A DNA stretch of 64,000 nucleotides, from the NCBI GenBank assembly GCA_032191485.1, contig JAVDOI010000003.1, positions 10,106,986-10,170,985 of the forward strand. Direction: 5' to 3'. Under the pieces are notes generated by a model that ran no database searches, was not told the DNA's origin, and saw only the letters and a program-made list of their open reading frames with translations. The position numbers were made by a program, and so were the translations under genes. Origin of the DNA: Leptoclinus maculatus. Taxonomy: Eukaryota > Chordata > Actinopteri > Perciformes > Stichaeidae. Shown here in pieces: positions 50,401 through 58,440 of the stretch (position 1 is its first letter; each line of letters starts with the position of its first letter).

Positions 50401-53400
50401 AATGCATCAGGACAAAAGCGGCCTTCATGAAACGTATGCAGTTGTGATTCTTTCGGGTACCTCAACCCTGCTCTGCGGAGCCAAGGCTCGAGATGGGCCA
50501 GATATGCCTGTGTGGGATACCAGAGGAGGGGATAATAGAGAGGATGAGGGGGGCCCTGTGGGGAAAAGAAGAGCAGGAAGTAGTGGCTTTATCCTTCATA
50601 AGCAGCTATTTCGGTCTAGCCTCAGAAGTCTGAAATCCTCTAAGAGCCTGCCAGCCTTACAATGCAGAACTGTCTTCTCACACAGGACCTCTGCATGCAG
50701 CCACCACAAGGAAACAAAAGGCACAAAGGCTCTCTGTGTTTATATTGGTTGTATTGATGACATCCTGTGTGTACTGCAATGTACACATCCAACACTGAAG
50801 TTGCAGGCTTCCAAAACAGGATGCGTGTACACTATGTGTAACCATGTACTGAGCACTGCGCTCTGGTGTTAACAGTCCAGGTGAAGAACATTCTCAGTGC
50901 AGTTTCTACGGCTGAAGTTGTGTTTTCCGTCCATCATAGCTCAAAAAAAATCATCACTGTGACCTCTCGGGTCGTGAATGGCATTCTTGTGGTCAACACA
51001 GTTGCTGCACACTGGAAATTGTGCCGAGCCAGCAGTGCCAGGGCCCCGGGGCCCCCAGCGCCTCCCCGAGCCCCTCCATCCCTCTGGAGCCCAAAGCGCT
51101 GCTTGGCATTCCACACACCATCTTTAAACAAAGCCTTGCTCTAAGGTCGCAGCACTCTGTCTCTGTATTTGTACAGTGAGGCACTGGCCGAGCCCTCACA
51201 ATGTTGTTTCAATAGCTGTTATTGCTGTTTCAGCATAGATAGGGTCCACTGTGTGCTGAGCCTGAGATGCTCTGTCCTCTTTGTGGGACACAGCACCATC
51301 CGTGGGTTTCGAGGGCTTCTTTTATTTATGCTGCCCTGGCAGATTAAGATTAATAGAGTCATTACCCAGGCCTAGTGAGGCCACGGCTTGATAATAATGG
51401 GTATCATCACTTACCGCGAGGGAGGGAGGGAGGCTGAATGAGACGGGGAGGGATGGAGAAGGTGCCCAGGACGAGAGACGTCTACATACAGGTCATTCTT
51501 TCATCTGGGTTTCTCCACAATGTATCAACCTGCAGCTCATCACATGTTTTATAAGGCTTATAATTGTATCCAACTGGCATAATTCCCTCTGAAGCGTCTG
51601 CACTTCACAATGTGAGGATATCCCTTGTTGCTTTGCTCTGACAACTTGACTCAAGTTTAATTTCTGCTCAGTTTAGTTAAATTCTCACTTAATTTCCAAA
51701 ACGGCTCATGCCTGACCACCAGAAGGCCCTATCTCTCCCTCTCTTACTGTCCCCTTTCTGTACTCCCCCATCAACACGCCCCCATTAGCTCTTGTCTTAG
51801 TCGCTCTTGTATGTCCGCCAAAGGCTCTTGGAGCAATAAGGATGGCAACAGAGTGAATTGAAAGCATCTGAATTGGCTTTAGATTGCTCCTTCCAAAGTC
51901 GTTGGGTTGGTATGATGTGCAAACCACAGGGATGTCACGTGTTGGCCTTTTATTAGGCCTTCTTCAAAGGCGGCTAATATAGAGAGGGGAAAGCAGGTCC
52001 AGATGTTGATTATACCAGACTTGAGCATCTGGGTTTCCCTCAATCACAACACCACGATGCTCCCCAGGCCTCTGTTCATCTCGGAGATATCCTCAATGGG
52101 AAGCCAGTATTTAAACTATTCGAGCTGCACAGGAGTGTCTTTTTCTTTTACTTCCTGTCATGTGCTTCAAGTAATTTCGTTTTTTGTATGTGTATGTGTG
52201 CTTCATCATTTGTTTGCCCTACAGGAGGAACAAGCATGGCTGTGAGATGTGTCGCTGTATCAAGTGTCCTCCCTTCACCTGTGACAAGCACTGCAGCGAC
52301 GGCTATAGACATAACAGGAAGGGCTGCTCCATCTGCATGTGTAAAGGTAACCGATTGAATAGTTAACCGGATAAAACCTCAATAGCAATAATGTGACAAT
52401 GGTTTGGGGATGATTGCTGATGCTTTCACAAGATATTGGGATTGATTATTCCTAACAATTTTTGCTTACTGTGGATATTCATGATCCTCAGAGGACGAAC
52501 CGTGCCGGTTTGGAAATCTTGACCTTCCGTTGGTCACCAGTTTTCACTCATACATAACAAACCGATCCCTAACCGATATGATATACCAATACATCACCCC
52601 TACTCTCAATTGATCATAGCTACATCTTAAGAGTTATATATATTCTGATACATAACTACAGTATACAGGGGGCGTTACGATGGACTGAGATAGGAGAGCT
52701 CTGTTAGCACGTTGAATTCCTGCCTCTAAGCTGCAGCTTTGATTTCCTGTGACCTTCTGGTGCTCTTCTGAGGAGACTTTTATGTGTGCTTGTTTTGGTT
52801 CTTGTTGGTGTTTAGCTTCAGCCAGGGGCTGTGTGTGCAACTCTAATTAGATTCCTCACCCCCGAAGCTTAAAGCAAAGTTTGCAGATGCCATATTTATG
52901 CTGCGCCACATTTTAAGAGAAGTGTTTATTTTTGCCAGTTTAGCTGTATTATAAATATTTCAGCTTCAAATATACCTGAGGTTTTCCTATGGGGAGTTGA
53001 ACAGTGCAGCTGGCACCTCATCTCCGCAAATAGAGGGACGCCACACAGACTAACAGCTATAAACTGCTGTTTGCCTGATTTTGAAACTCTTGTTAAAATA
53101 TTTAGGGAAAAGAAACTTTTTCTGGAAGCATGTTTTTTTTCGTGTGTGTTTTATAAAGATTTAAATAGAAGAGAGACGAGAAACATCTGCCTGGACTCTG
53201 CAACAGTATTTAGTTCACTGTGTTTGTTCCTACAAACTTTGAGAGCCATGCTGAGTTCAACACATGTTGCCAGTTGCTGGGCCCCTTCATTAGCTCAATG
53301 TGTCCCTCAGCTACAACCTATTAGTTTTTGTTTGTCAGTTGACAAAAATTGTGGGAAATGATCAAGCTTTATTTGTGGCTGGATTGAAAATAGATTATTG

Positions 53401-54367
53401 TGACATAAATAGGCAATAAAGGAAGATCAAATATTCCTGACTCGGGCTTGTTCTGGTATATGGAACCACAACCACTTAGCTCTCAATTTAGCCTCTAATG
53501 AAATTGGAGATAATACAATAATACTGGCACATTTGACTGTAAATCATAAATGTACTTAATGAAATTCCACGGTGTATTTATAGGATACCTTAGCATAGCA
53601 GGCTATGTTGTTTTTTGAAGTTTCGCACAGCTGTTTCACTGTTTCCAGTTATGTCTGAACCGTTCTTGTTTCTGTCTTTAGAAAGTGGCCACGTCCCAAG
53701 CACCACTGCCCCTGCCCCGATTCCCCACTATTGCCTCACCTCCAATGGGCACCGATACGAGGAAGGTGACGGCTGGCACGACGGTTGTCGCGACTGCTAC
53801 TGCCACTCCGGACGGGAGATGTGCGTGCTCATATCCTGCCCCGTGCCCAGCTGTTCTCATCCAGTTGTGAGGCCTGACCAGTGTTGTCCTACCTGTGAGG
53901 GTAAGTCTCTGCAACTCAAATGTGACTTTATTTTAGATCCAGTTTTAAAAAGGTTTTGCCAGTTTTAAATTACATCCAGTTTTTAAAGACAATGTCTGGT
54001 TCTTATTTTTCTAGTTTGGGGCATTATTCCTGTTGGTAATAAGCTAATTGTAGTCAGCGAGTTAATTCTTGTGATCTGGAAATGTCATCGCTCAGAAGAA
54101 TAAAACATAACACAGTGAGACGGTTTGGTTTGTTTTTCTGTTTGTCTAAATTTGACTGTCCCAATTTTGCCAGATTCCCAAGGAAGAACCCACACATTTT
54201 GATTCTGAATCACAGGGCGGATACACAGATTACTTTTCACTTTCGTTAACATTGCGAGATAGTGCTTGGCCTTGAGGGAGGTCTGCGTTCTCAGAGTGCC
54301 CTTCAATTTGACACTCAATTACTTGTTAGAAATTAGTTGTAATTAATACACATGTCTGTTTGCACGT

Positions 54368-54426
<59 letters not shown>

Positions 54427-57400
54427 TATCTGGCAATACAAAGTATACAGTCCTCTATCAGCTCACTCAACAGAGAGCTTTGGATCATTAGCTAGCTTTT
54501 AGGCCTTAGACTAAACTCTCTAACACACAGTCTCTGTCTGTTTCTCTAAAAATGGAAGGCACACTGATCCACACCCACACTTTCTTTTTTTTTTTTTATC
54601 CACAACCCTCCAACTCATGCAGGATATTTATGGAGGAGTGACTCAGTTGGCTGTTCAAATATTTAGGAGTGAAAGAATGTCTACAACTTTCAGGAGCTAC
54701 ACACACTTTGCAGTCAGGGGACAAACAGGCTAACTCTTTGCAGATGTCTGCTACTCTGCTGGACAAAAAGATGTTTTAAACTAAACCAGTGTCAAAACAC
54801 AACTTGGACACCACCCAAAAACTGCCCGAGGCTTCTTCTTAATGGCTCGTGGTCTCCCATGCATCTTTATTCTAATAACCTATGACTCTGTTCACTCTCT
54901 GGAGATTGTACTCCCTCTTCTCTTCATCGTGTCGGAGTTATTGCTATGAATGAATTTTTGTTTGGTCCGGACTAGAATGTGAATTTGAAATGGCACACAC
55001 ATGACTGTTTCCTTTCTTTTCCCCTCCCTCCTCTTTCTACTGTAGATGAGTCAGGCAGCGGTCAGCTGGAGGGGATGGACATGGTGGTGTGCAGAGCACC
55101 TGGGGGGGAATTCTATGTGGAGGGAGAAACCTGGAACCTGGACGAGTGCACGCGGTGCACCTGCAGGAAGGGACGTGTCCTGTGCGACACCGAAGTGTGT
55201 CCCCCGGCTCTCTGCCAGACACCGATCAGGAACAAGGACACCTGTTGCCACGTATGCCCAGGTAACAGAAAGAAAAAAAAAGGCTACAGGAAAGCAGTGG
55301 TCATTTCAGATAAAAACTCAGCGGGCGTTACAAGTTGGGGTAGTGGGTGGGGAAGTATAAATCTGTTTTGGATGTGCTATCAGCATGTGGTTTTGGAAGG
55401 TCTTGCATGTTGCACTCTGGCGGGCAGTTTAATGTCAGGCACACAGTCTCATAAAGAAACCAGCCAAGACTGGTTGGATTTACATGGTGCTCCTCCAGGC
55501 AGGGCTGCAGCACACGTGGACTACTTTCACCCAGTGGTCCACAGCGGAGGTTCACCCAACTCTCGAGAATGTAACCGATATCACTGAATCTCTGCTATTC
55601 CTCCGGGTTATGGGAATAAACTTTGACACAAACAATCTCGGCGAACACAAAAACCACACACATATTTTATTTACAACTGCACCCAAACACTCAAGCCTCT
55701 TCTCATACACTTAGAATCAACATATCCCAAGTACTCCCGAGCATGAGGCCCACAAATCAGCAGCGCATGACTGCGCCTGAGAGCCGCTCCTTGAGAATGC
55801 CGGCCCTGCCTTATCTCCCTGCATCTCCCTTCACAAAAGCAGATTGTCAGAGGCCAGCCTTTGATTTATGCATGGGCCCGGTCACCAGGAATGTGGGAAT
55901 AATACACATCTCGCTGACAGGCGCTGTGATGTATGTATACAGTAGGATAGTGCAGTGTGTACACGCTATCTAAAGTCTTTGGTCATTAGAAGGCCATAGA
56001 TCTCAGGCCCGCGAGGGGTCTGACGAGAGGGAGAGATAAGGCCTTCGACTAAAGTGACTTCTGCCATGTGGAGGGACTTGTGCTTGTGTTTAACATACAG
56101 TAAAGCATCTTATCTCAAACGTAACCCCCAATAACTTTAGTGGATTGAGATGTAATACAGCTGGGATAAATGCAGGAGTCATGCTGAAGCAGGCCACTAA
56201 AGAAGCAGATATATATATATATAACTCAGACAAAATTAGGGGTTTTCTTTGAAAAAAAGCTAAACTTAGGCTATAACCTTACATTGCCAACTCCTATTAA
56301 GTGGAGGAAATAGGCGGCAACACGACGTAGCACACAGCCCTGTGTCTTACCTTAACCCTTGTGTGTTTTCATTATTAACCCGTTTTATGCCTGTGTGTGC
56401 ACCCACAGAGGAGACGCTGAACCCCTTGCTGCCAGTGAACAACAGCCAGCAGGAGTACTGCATAACCAGCGATGGAGACGTGCTGCTGTCTGGGGACTCC
56501 TGGAAGGCCAACGCCTGCACCAGCTGCACCTGCAACAACGGCACCATTCAGTGTTTCTCTCAGCGCTGTCCGGCTGCCAACTGCAGGGTGCCCGTCTTAC
56601 GCAAGGGCCAGTGCTGCCCACACTGTCTCGGTGAGTATGTAGGTGCGTCTCATTAAACAGAAAGAGGCCTTTATAAGTATTTGTGTCAAAGATGCCACTT
56701 TGTGTATTTTTTGTATTGCATTAAAAATAAACTCTTGAGTTGATATGTAGTTCATGTAACACTTCCACAAACTGAGAACAAGAACAGTCAAAAGTTGTGC
56801 AAAACAAGGCACAGCCTGTTGTTGGGAAAAGTTATAGTTCATAACGCTACATGTCAAAAAGAGGGCGTAACTGAGGGAATGCCAGCTTCCAGACTGAATG
56901 TGTACGCGTTTGCTCGTTAGACACAGCCACTCTGGCGCTACATGGGCAAACACCCGTCACTCGCAACAACATTCCATGTGACATACACACACGGTCCGCT
57001 CGGAGCAAAAACATTCCTCGAGCATCCGCACATTCACACGTGTTTCCTGTCCCCGGCTGAGGCGGCCCGCAACGCTCTCTCTGCGGCGGCACAGGAAGGC
57101 AAAGTTCCATGTCAGCTTTTCCTATAGAGGAAAACCCTCAGCATAGGCTCCCATTGTTCACCCCGATATGTTGCCGTTTTCTGGCCTTTGTTTTTGTTAT
57201 TTGCCCTGTGGACAACAGAGCCTTTGACGTAGTGCCTTTACAAAGCTGTACAGTTGAAGTTAAGGTGACGGTGCCTGTGAACACAGCTTATCAAACCGAG
57301 ACACACGGGGTTCATACACTTAACTCACGGTTGGACAGGTTGATGTCTGGAATGTTTTTGCATCACACCAGCGATGTTGGTAACAGATCTTACCACCTGT

Positions 57401-58312
57401 TTGAACAGAAATTACAACGCCGGTGGCGGTGACGGTGTCTACCAACGCCCCCAAGACAACAGCCGCCATTACAGTGAAGGGTGCGGAGTGGATCACCACT
57501 GTCACTGTACCGCCCATCACTGCTGATACAGGTACCTGCTCATTGAATCCCTCCACACACACTAGTAGGAACCCCATCCTAGTCATTGGGCACCATAGTG
57601 GGCACCATAATGAAAGAGCTCTCTGGGGGGGGGGACTGATATCTGATATCAGTATTGTCTGTGTCCCACAGATGAGCCAGGTTTGGGTGAGAATTACCCC
57701 AGCCAAGCTGAGATGGCCGTCATCTACCAATCAGCCGCCTGGATCCTGGCAGGTCTCCTCCTGGCCATCATCATCTTCATCGCTGTGGTGTTACTCATCA
57801 ACAAGAAAAAGAAGTGGGTGCAGATGTCCTGCTACAGTGCACCAAAGAAGGTGAGAAGTTAATCCATAACGTTTGTTGGTTTTGAAGGCTTGAAACTAGG
57901 ATAAATAACGTGGACGGTGTAAACCTGTGGATGGACCACAGGGAGTTGTCAACTCTACCATGACATGAGGTCGTGGTGTCAGAAAATGATCAGAAGCCAT
58001 CTTGTGCGAGCTGACATTAATTAGTAAGCTTTCGTCACCAACCCAGCTATGGAGACTTGAATTATGGGCGTCAGTCTAACCACAAGGTATTGTGCTCTTT
58101 CTCCTGTTCCTGCTTAGACGGTGATCCTAAAGAAGCACGTCAACAAGAACTCAGTGGTCTACATGGAGCCCTCCAAGGAGAACAAATTTCAGAATGTGAA
58201 GAACGACTGCGGCATCATCCATTTCTCTCCGGGAATGAGCTCCTCGTGTGCGGACAAGATGACCATCCCCAGGGCCAAGCTGAGCATGGGCAACAACTGG
58301 ACGCCGCGCTAA
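28375..58312 (+). CDS. crim1: CRIM1-family transmembrane BMP-binding protein, complete, 15 coding exons (crim1 or crim1-like)
   Basis: The joined coding exons total 2820 nt, or 939 residues plus stop. All introns are GT-AG. Every junction I checked keeps the frame: phase 1 throughout, except phase 2 after exon 8 and phase 0 after exon 14. Domain order by residue: signal peptide 1-21, IGFBP-like about 22-98, two short Cys-rich modules 100-211, atypical VWC-like 212-292, VWC 293-352 and 353-420, antistasin-like repeats 421-555, VWC 556-628, 629-700 and 701-774, Thr-rich stalk 775-815, transmembrane helix about 837-858, basic cytoplasmic tail. Known for the family: CRIM1 sits in the secretory pathway and at the cell surface, binds BMP4/BMP7 through VWC repeats and dampens BMP output; it acts in motor neuron, eye and kidney development. 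Human CRIM1 is about 1036 residues with six VWC repeats. Here one is missing and the tail differs, so a paralogue is possible. The symbol denotes the family, not proven orthology. Confidence 0.93.
28673..32477 (+). other. Intron 1 of the CRIM1-family gene
   Basis: 3.8 kb, mostly unique sequence with few repeats. It contains a 13-bp perfect hairpin at 31364-31393. No additional exon was seen. As a first intron with little repeat content, it is a reasonable place for enhancers, but no specific element can be shown. Confidence 0.7.
31364..31393. repeat. Perfect 13-bp inverted repeat with a 4-nt loop
   Basis: CTGGCTAAAGGTA, loop GTGT, then TACCTTTAGCCAG. In intron 1. Confidence 0.97.
32478..32639 (+). 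CDS. crim1: CRIM1-family exon 2: small Cys-rich module, copy 1
   Basis: A 162-nt exon in phase 1-1, with acceptor ttcctcag and donor gtgagc. It encodes about 54 residues with six cysteines in the pattern C-x5-C-x6-C-x-C-x5-C-x10-C, including GCERAGGQCVC and a central SFAYPDQETC. It corresponds to the Cys-rich linker that follows the IGFBP module in mammalian CRIM1. The next exon is a diverged duplicate of it. Confidence 0.88.
32659..32678. repeat. (CA)n in intron 2, near the donor
   Basis: CA10, 19 bp after the exon 2 donor. Complementary to the GT array at the far end of the same 298-bp intron. Confidence 0.96.
32899..32920. repeat. (GT)n in intron 2, near the acceptor
   Basis: GT11, 17 bp before exon 3, taking part of the place normally held by the polypyrimidine tract. 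Confidence 0.96.
32938..33111 (+). CDS. crim1: CRIM1-family exon 3: small Cys-rich module, copy 2
   Basis: A 174-nt exon in phase 1-1. After a highly charged lead of about 18 residues (GRRHEHRERHREK) it repeats the exon 2 pattern: GC, about six residues, CVC, then SC and FAYINRSQC. Two N-glycosylation sequons, NLT and NRS, lie inside the module. The shared GC...G-CVC...SC...FAY...C signature indicates an internal tandem exon duplication. The human protein, as I recall it, has only one such module. Confidence 0.87.
36111..36136. repeat. (CA)n microsatellite
   Basis: Perfect CA run of 26 bp in intron 3. Confidence 0.96.
36435..37303. mobile_element. hAT-like non-autonomous element, probably nested
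   Basis: The left end CACTGTGTTTCCCACAG and the right end (reverse complement CACAGTGTTTGCCGTTA) are similar imperfect inverted ends. Near both ends the sequence CTATGG-GG recurs. Such ends are typical of fish hAT-type repeats. The middle (36595-36870) looks like a second element inserted into the first. Superfamily is by recollection of end sequence only. Confidence 0.5.
36595..36870. mobile_element. Dispersed teleost repeat with ACTTTTAC/TACTTTGG motifs
   Basis: Carries the characteristic AAGTACATTTAGGCTACTCA start, TTATTTGACAATATTAGTTA, and a later GGCCATTCTGCATAATAGTA run with repeated ACTTTTACTT motifs. I recognise this as a very common fish repeat. It lies inside the hAT-like element. 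Confidence 0.65.
38356..38450. repeat. (GT)n microsatellite with a (TCTG)n tail
   Basis: About 80 bp of GT followed by three TCTG units. The longest microsatellite within the CRIM1-family gene. Confidence 0.97.
40737..40758. repeat. (CA)n microsatellite
   Basis: Perfect CA run of 22 bp, about 160 bp before exon 4. Confidence 0.96.
40919..41161 (+). CDS. crim1: CRIM1-family exon 4: atypical VWC/chordin-like module
   Basis: A 243-nt exon in phase 1-1, acceptor gtgtttcag, donor gtgatt. It encodes 81 residues with paired-cysteine landmarks: VMCPALSVPSCP, then PPAGCCPSILPQCTC, then GQPGDCCDVFECQ. It matches the atypical modules between the N-terminal region and the first canonical VWC repeat of CRIM1. 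Mammalian CRIM1 carries two of these in a row. I found only one here after reading introns 3 and 4. Confidence 0.9.
41162..44494 (+). other. Intron 4 of the CRIM1-family gene
   Basis: 3.3 kb of mostly unique, AT-balanced sequence without large simple repeats. No VWC-like exon was seen. Nothing else could be supported. Confidence 0.7.
44495..44674 (+). CDS. crim1: CRIM1-family exon 5: canonical VWC repeat 1
   Basis: A 180-nt exon in phase 1-1 that encodes one complete VWC repeat. It begins with the first Cys in PKCVHNGKEF, followed by YRMDPCWLCQCRGG, CSKAECAELNC, and ends in the classical PEGECCPVC. The one-repeat, one-exon, phase 1-1 layout is typical of the CRIM1/chordin group. VWC repeats are the BMP-contact modules in this family. 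Confidence 0.95.
45534..45640 (+). mobile_element. Dispersed repeat family A, 5' fragment (copy 5)
   Basis: Starts CCCACAGAGAATTATCACTG, which matches the start of copy 4, then diverges. Only the 5' end of the family is present. Confidence 0.45.
46753..47094. mobile_element. Dispersed teleost repeat with ATCGATAT-rich ends, next to exon 6
   Basis: Starts GGGTTGGGCGATGCGGAGAG, passes through GACCAAATACCTCGATGACG and AATGTGGATATAATGACGAA, and ends in TATCGATTTAATATCGATAT and TTGCCCCAGCC. The GGGTTGGGCGAT start and GCCCCAGCC end form short imperfect inverted ends. I recognise it as a common fish repeat. Confidence 0.65.
47124..47327 (+). CDS. crim1: CRIM1-family exon 6: VWC repeat 2
   Basis: A 204-nt exon in phase 1-1, acceptor tgtcctctcag, donor gtagag. 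It has a linker of about 12 residues, then SCWVNNKLRAHEEQWKEDDC, CTFCQCVDGEPHC, MACKQSC, and the terminal GECCPFC. It matches VWC2 of CRIM1 closely. A dispersed repeat ends only about 30 bp upstream of its acceptor. Confidence 0.95.
47328..48197 (+). other. Intron 6 of the CRIM1-family gene
   Basis: 870 bp. Contains a poly-A/GA run at about 48077-48107 shortly before the exon 7 acceptor. No other feature was recognised. Confidence 0.7.
48077..48107. repeat. Poly-A followed by (GA)n
   Basis: A-run of about 16 then GAGAGAGAGAGAG. Purine-only strand, about 90 bp upstream of exon 7. Confidence 0.93.
48198..48326 (+). CDS. crim1: CRIM1-family exon 7: antistasin-like repeat 1
   Basis: A 129-nt exon in phase 1-1. 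After a linker it encodes an antistasin-type repeat with LENCSLSGKDCPYGF and DINGCLLCQC. Antistasin-like domains were named from leech protease inhibitors; in CRIM1 no protease target is established. A glycosylation sequon NCS lies at the start of the repeat. Confidence 0.93.
48327..48688 (+). other. Intron 7 of the CRIM1-family gene
   Basis: 362 bp of unique sequence between two antistasin-like exons. No feature was recognised. Confidence 0.7.
48689..48842 (+). CDS. crim1: CRIM1-family exon 8: antistasin-like repeat 2 and first half of repeat 3
   Basis: A 154-nt exon, phase 1 to phase 2, acceptor ctctttcag, donor gtaagt. It encodes CSLQCPVGYKTDDFGCEVCE, then PVSKCRPLTCTKTCPYGYV, and breaks in the middle of the third repeat. 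This is the only internal exon boundary that is not phase 1 within the ectodomain, and exon 9 restores the frame. The split within repeat 3 means exons 8 and 9 must be used together. Confidence 0.93.
49335..49546 (-). pseudogene. Possible minus-strand exon or exon fossil inside intron 8
   Basis: A 212-nt stretch open on the minus strand, bounded by the acceptor tttaccttcag and the donor CAG|gtgagt. It would enter in phase 1 and leave in phase 0, encoding about 70 residues such as RLLISDVMMESHSSQNVLNL, then LGPETLSGLLISRVENERVE. Codon use and amino acid composition look protein-like, unlike the microsatellite ORFs nearby. I found no partner exons in the intron, and the DNA upstream of it on that strand (49550-49960) resembles dispersed fish repeats. 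It may be a captured exon, a retained fragment of a pseudogene, or chance. Confidence 0.3.
49550..49960 (-). mobile_element. Repeat-like segment upstream of the minus-strand exon candidate
   Basis: On the minus strand it contains GAGAGGTGACACTCCAGAAA, TGTTATAAATGTTTGAGTTC and CATGCTAAATGCTAACGTGC, which resemble segments recurring in fish genomes. Boundaries and class are uncertain. Confidence 0.35.
50342..50380. repeat. Perfect 18-bp inverted repeat with a 3-nt loop
   Basis: Arm GGCGCACCACTCTCATTT at 50342-50359, loop CAT, then the exact reverse complement at 50363-50380. It lies in intron 8. Confidence 0.98.
52225..52346 (+). CDS. crim1: CRIM1-family exon 9: antistasin-like repeats 3 (end) and 4
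   Basis: A 122-nt exon, phase 2 to phase 1, acceptor tgccctacag, donor gtaacc. It completes repeat 3 (RNKHGCEMCRC) and adds repeat 4 (KCPPFTCDKHC, HNRKGCSICMC). The RNKHGC core is nearly the same as KNKHGC in mammalian CRIM1. It follows a 3.4-kb intron that contains a possible minus-strand exon and a perfect hairpin. Confidence 0.93.
52347..53681 (+). other. Intron 9 of the CRIM1-family gene
   Basis: 1.3 kb, AT-rich. A short piece near 52490-52620 resembles a dispersed repeat remnant. No exon was found. Confidence 0.65.
53682..53900 (+). CDS. crim1: CRIM1-family exon 10: VWC repeat 3
   Basis: A 219-nt exon in phase 1-1, acceptor tgtctttag, donor gtaagt. After a Pro/Thr-rich linker it encodes HYCLTSNGHRYEEGDGWHDG, CRDCYCHSGREMC, SCPVPSC, and PDQCCPTC. 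The WHDGCR-CYC-GREMC run is strongly conserved with the first VWC after the antistasin block in CRIM1. Confidence 0.95.
53901..55045 (+). other. Intron 10 of the CRIM1-family gene
   Basis: 1.1 kb with a (CA)n array at 54371-54422 and a poly-T stretch near 54585-54597. No exon was found. Confidence 0.65.
54371..54422. repeat. (CA)n microsatellite, 52 bp
   Basis: Perfect CA run in intron 10. Confidence 0.97.
55046..55261 (+). CDS. crim1: CRIM1-family exon 11: VWC repeat 4
   Basis: A 216-nt exon in phase 1-1, acceptor tttctactgtag, donor gtaaca. Its VWC framework is VCRAPGGEFYVEGETWNLDE, CTRCTCRKGRVLCDTEVC, and the terminal CCHVCP. The APGGE-VEGETWN and GRVLC-TEVCPP segments are almost the same as in mammalian CRIM1. 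This supports family membership well beyond generic VWC similarity. Confidence 0.95.
55262..56408 (+). other. Intron 11 of the CRIM1-family gene
   Basis: 1.1 kb of unique sequence with a short (AT)n tract near 56209-56222. The frame stays open for about 300 bp past exon 11, but the gtaaca donor is clear and the continuation carries no VWC features. Confidence 0.65.
56409..56630 (+). CDS. crim1: CRIM1-family exon 12: VWC repeat 5 (last one present)
   Basis: A 222-nt exon in phase 1-1, acceptor tgcacccacag, donor gtgagt. It encodes NNSQQEYCITSDGD, SWKANACTSCTCNNGTIQC, then PVLRKGQCCPHC. The PVLRKGQCCP-C end matches the fifth VWC of CRIM1. Sequons NNS and NGT are present. Mammalian CRIM1 continues with a sixth VWC repeat. 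I found no such exon in the 778-bp intron that follows. Confidence 0.95.
56631..57408 (+). other. Intron 12 of the CRIM1-family gene
   Basis: 778 bp. This is where a sixth VWC exon would be expected by comparison with mammals. Reading it in the three forward frames shows no VWC cysteine pattern. Confidence 0.7.
57409..57531 (+). CDS. crim1: CRIM1-family exon 13: Thr-rich, Cys-free stalk
   Basis: A 123-nt exon in phase 1-1, acceptor tttgaacag, donor gtacct. It encodes about 41 residues with 12 threonines and no cysteine, starting ITTPVAVTVSTNAPKTTAA. It sits where mammalian CRIM1 has its sixth VWC repeat and membrane-proximal linker. The composition suggests an O-glycosylated extended stalk holding the ectodomain off the membrane. 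The call rests on phase agreement with both neighbours and good splice sites, since the protein sequence itself is low in complexity. Confidence 0.8.
57672..57850 (+). CDS. crim1: CRIM1-family exon 14: transmembrane segment
   Basis: A 179-nt exon, phase 1 to phase 0, acceptor gtgtcccacag, donor gtgaga. After an acidic lead (DEPGLGENYPSQAE) it encodes a hydrophobic helix, AWILAGLLLAIIIFIAVVLL, followed by a stop-transfer run INKKKKW. This gives a type I topology with the Cys-rich part outside. The KKKKWVQMSC juxtamembrane start is loosely like the KKQWIPLLC start of the mammalian CRIM1 tail. Confidence 0.93.
58118..58312 (+). CDS. crim1: CRIM1-family exon 15: cytoplasmic tail and stop
   Basis: A 195-nt coding part, phase 0, acceptor cctgcttag, ending at TAA 58310-58312. 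It encodes 64 residues, basic and Ser/Asn-rich, including VNKNSVVYMEPSKENKF and ending in NNWTPR. The tail does not resemble the mammalian CRIM1 C-terminus I recall, and I see no known signalling domain. YMEP is a possible Tyr-based docking motif, which is inference only. Confidence 0.9.
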   Translation, partial: TVILKKHVNKNSVVYMEPSKENKFQNVKNDCGIIHFSPGMSSSCADKMTIPRAKLSMGNNWTPR

Positions 58313-58420
58313 AGAAAAAAAACAAAACACTGCTCAAACTCTGCAGATCAGAGCTGTCCGGCACCTCCCACTCTCTCTTACTGCTGTATCCATGGTGACT
58401 AGTGCAACGGTGCACACACG

Positions 58421-58440
58421 CACACACACACACACACACA
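58421..58440. repeat. (CA)n in the 3' UTR
   Basis: CA10 about 110 bp after the stop codon, preceded by CACACACG. Confidence 0.95.

Larger units (their letters stand above)
48843..52224 (+). other. Intron 8 of the CRIM1-family gene
   Basis: 3.4 kb. Contains the possible minus-strand exon (49335-49546), repeat-like DNA at 49550-49960, a perfect 18-bp hairpin at 50342-50380, and a non-repetitive AT-rich stretch at 51180-51420 that could be regulatory. Confidence 0.7.

Noticed and set aside
55262..55587. Read-through of exon 11 into intron 11
   Set aside because: The frame stays open for about 300 nt, but the gtaaca donor agrees in phase with exon 12 and the extension has no VWC cysteines.
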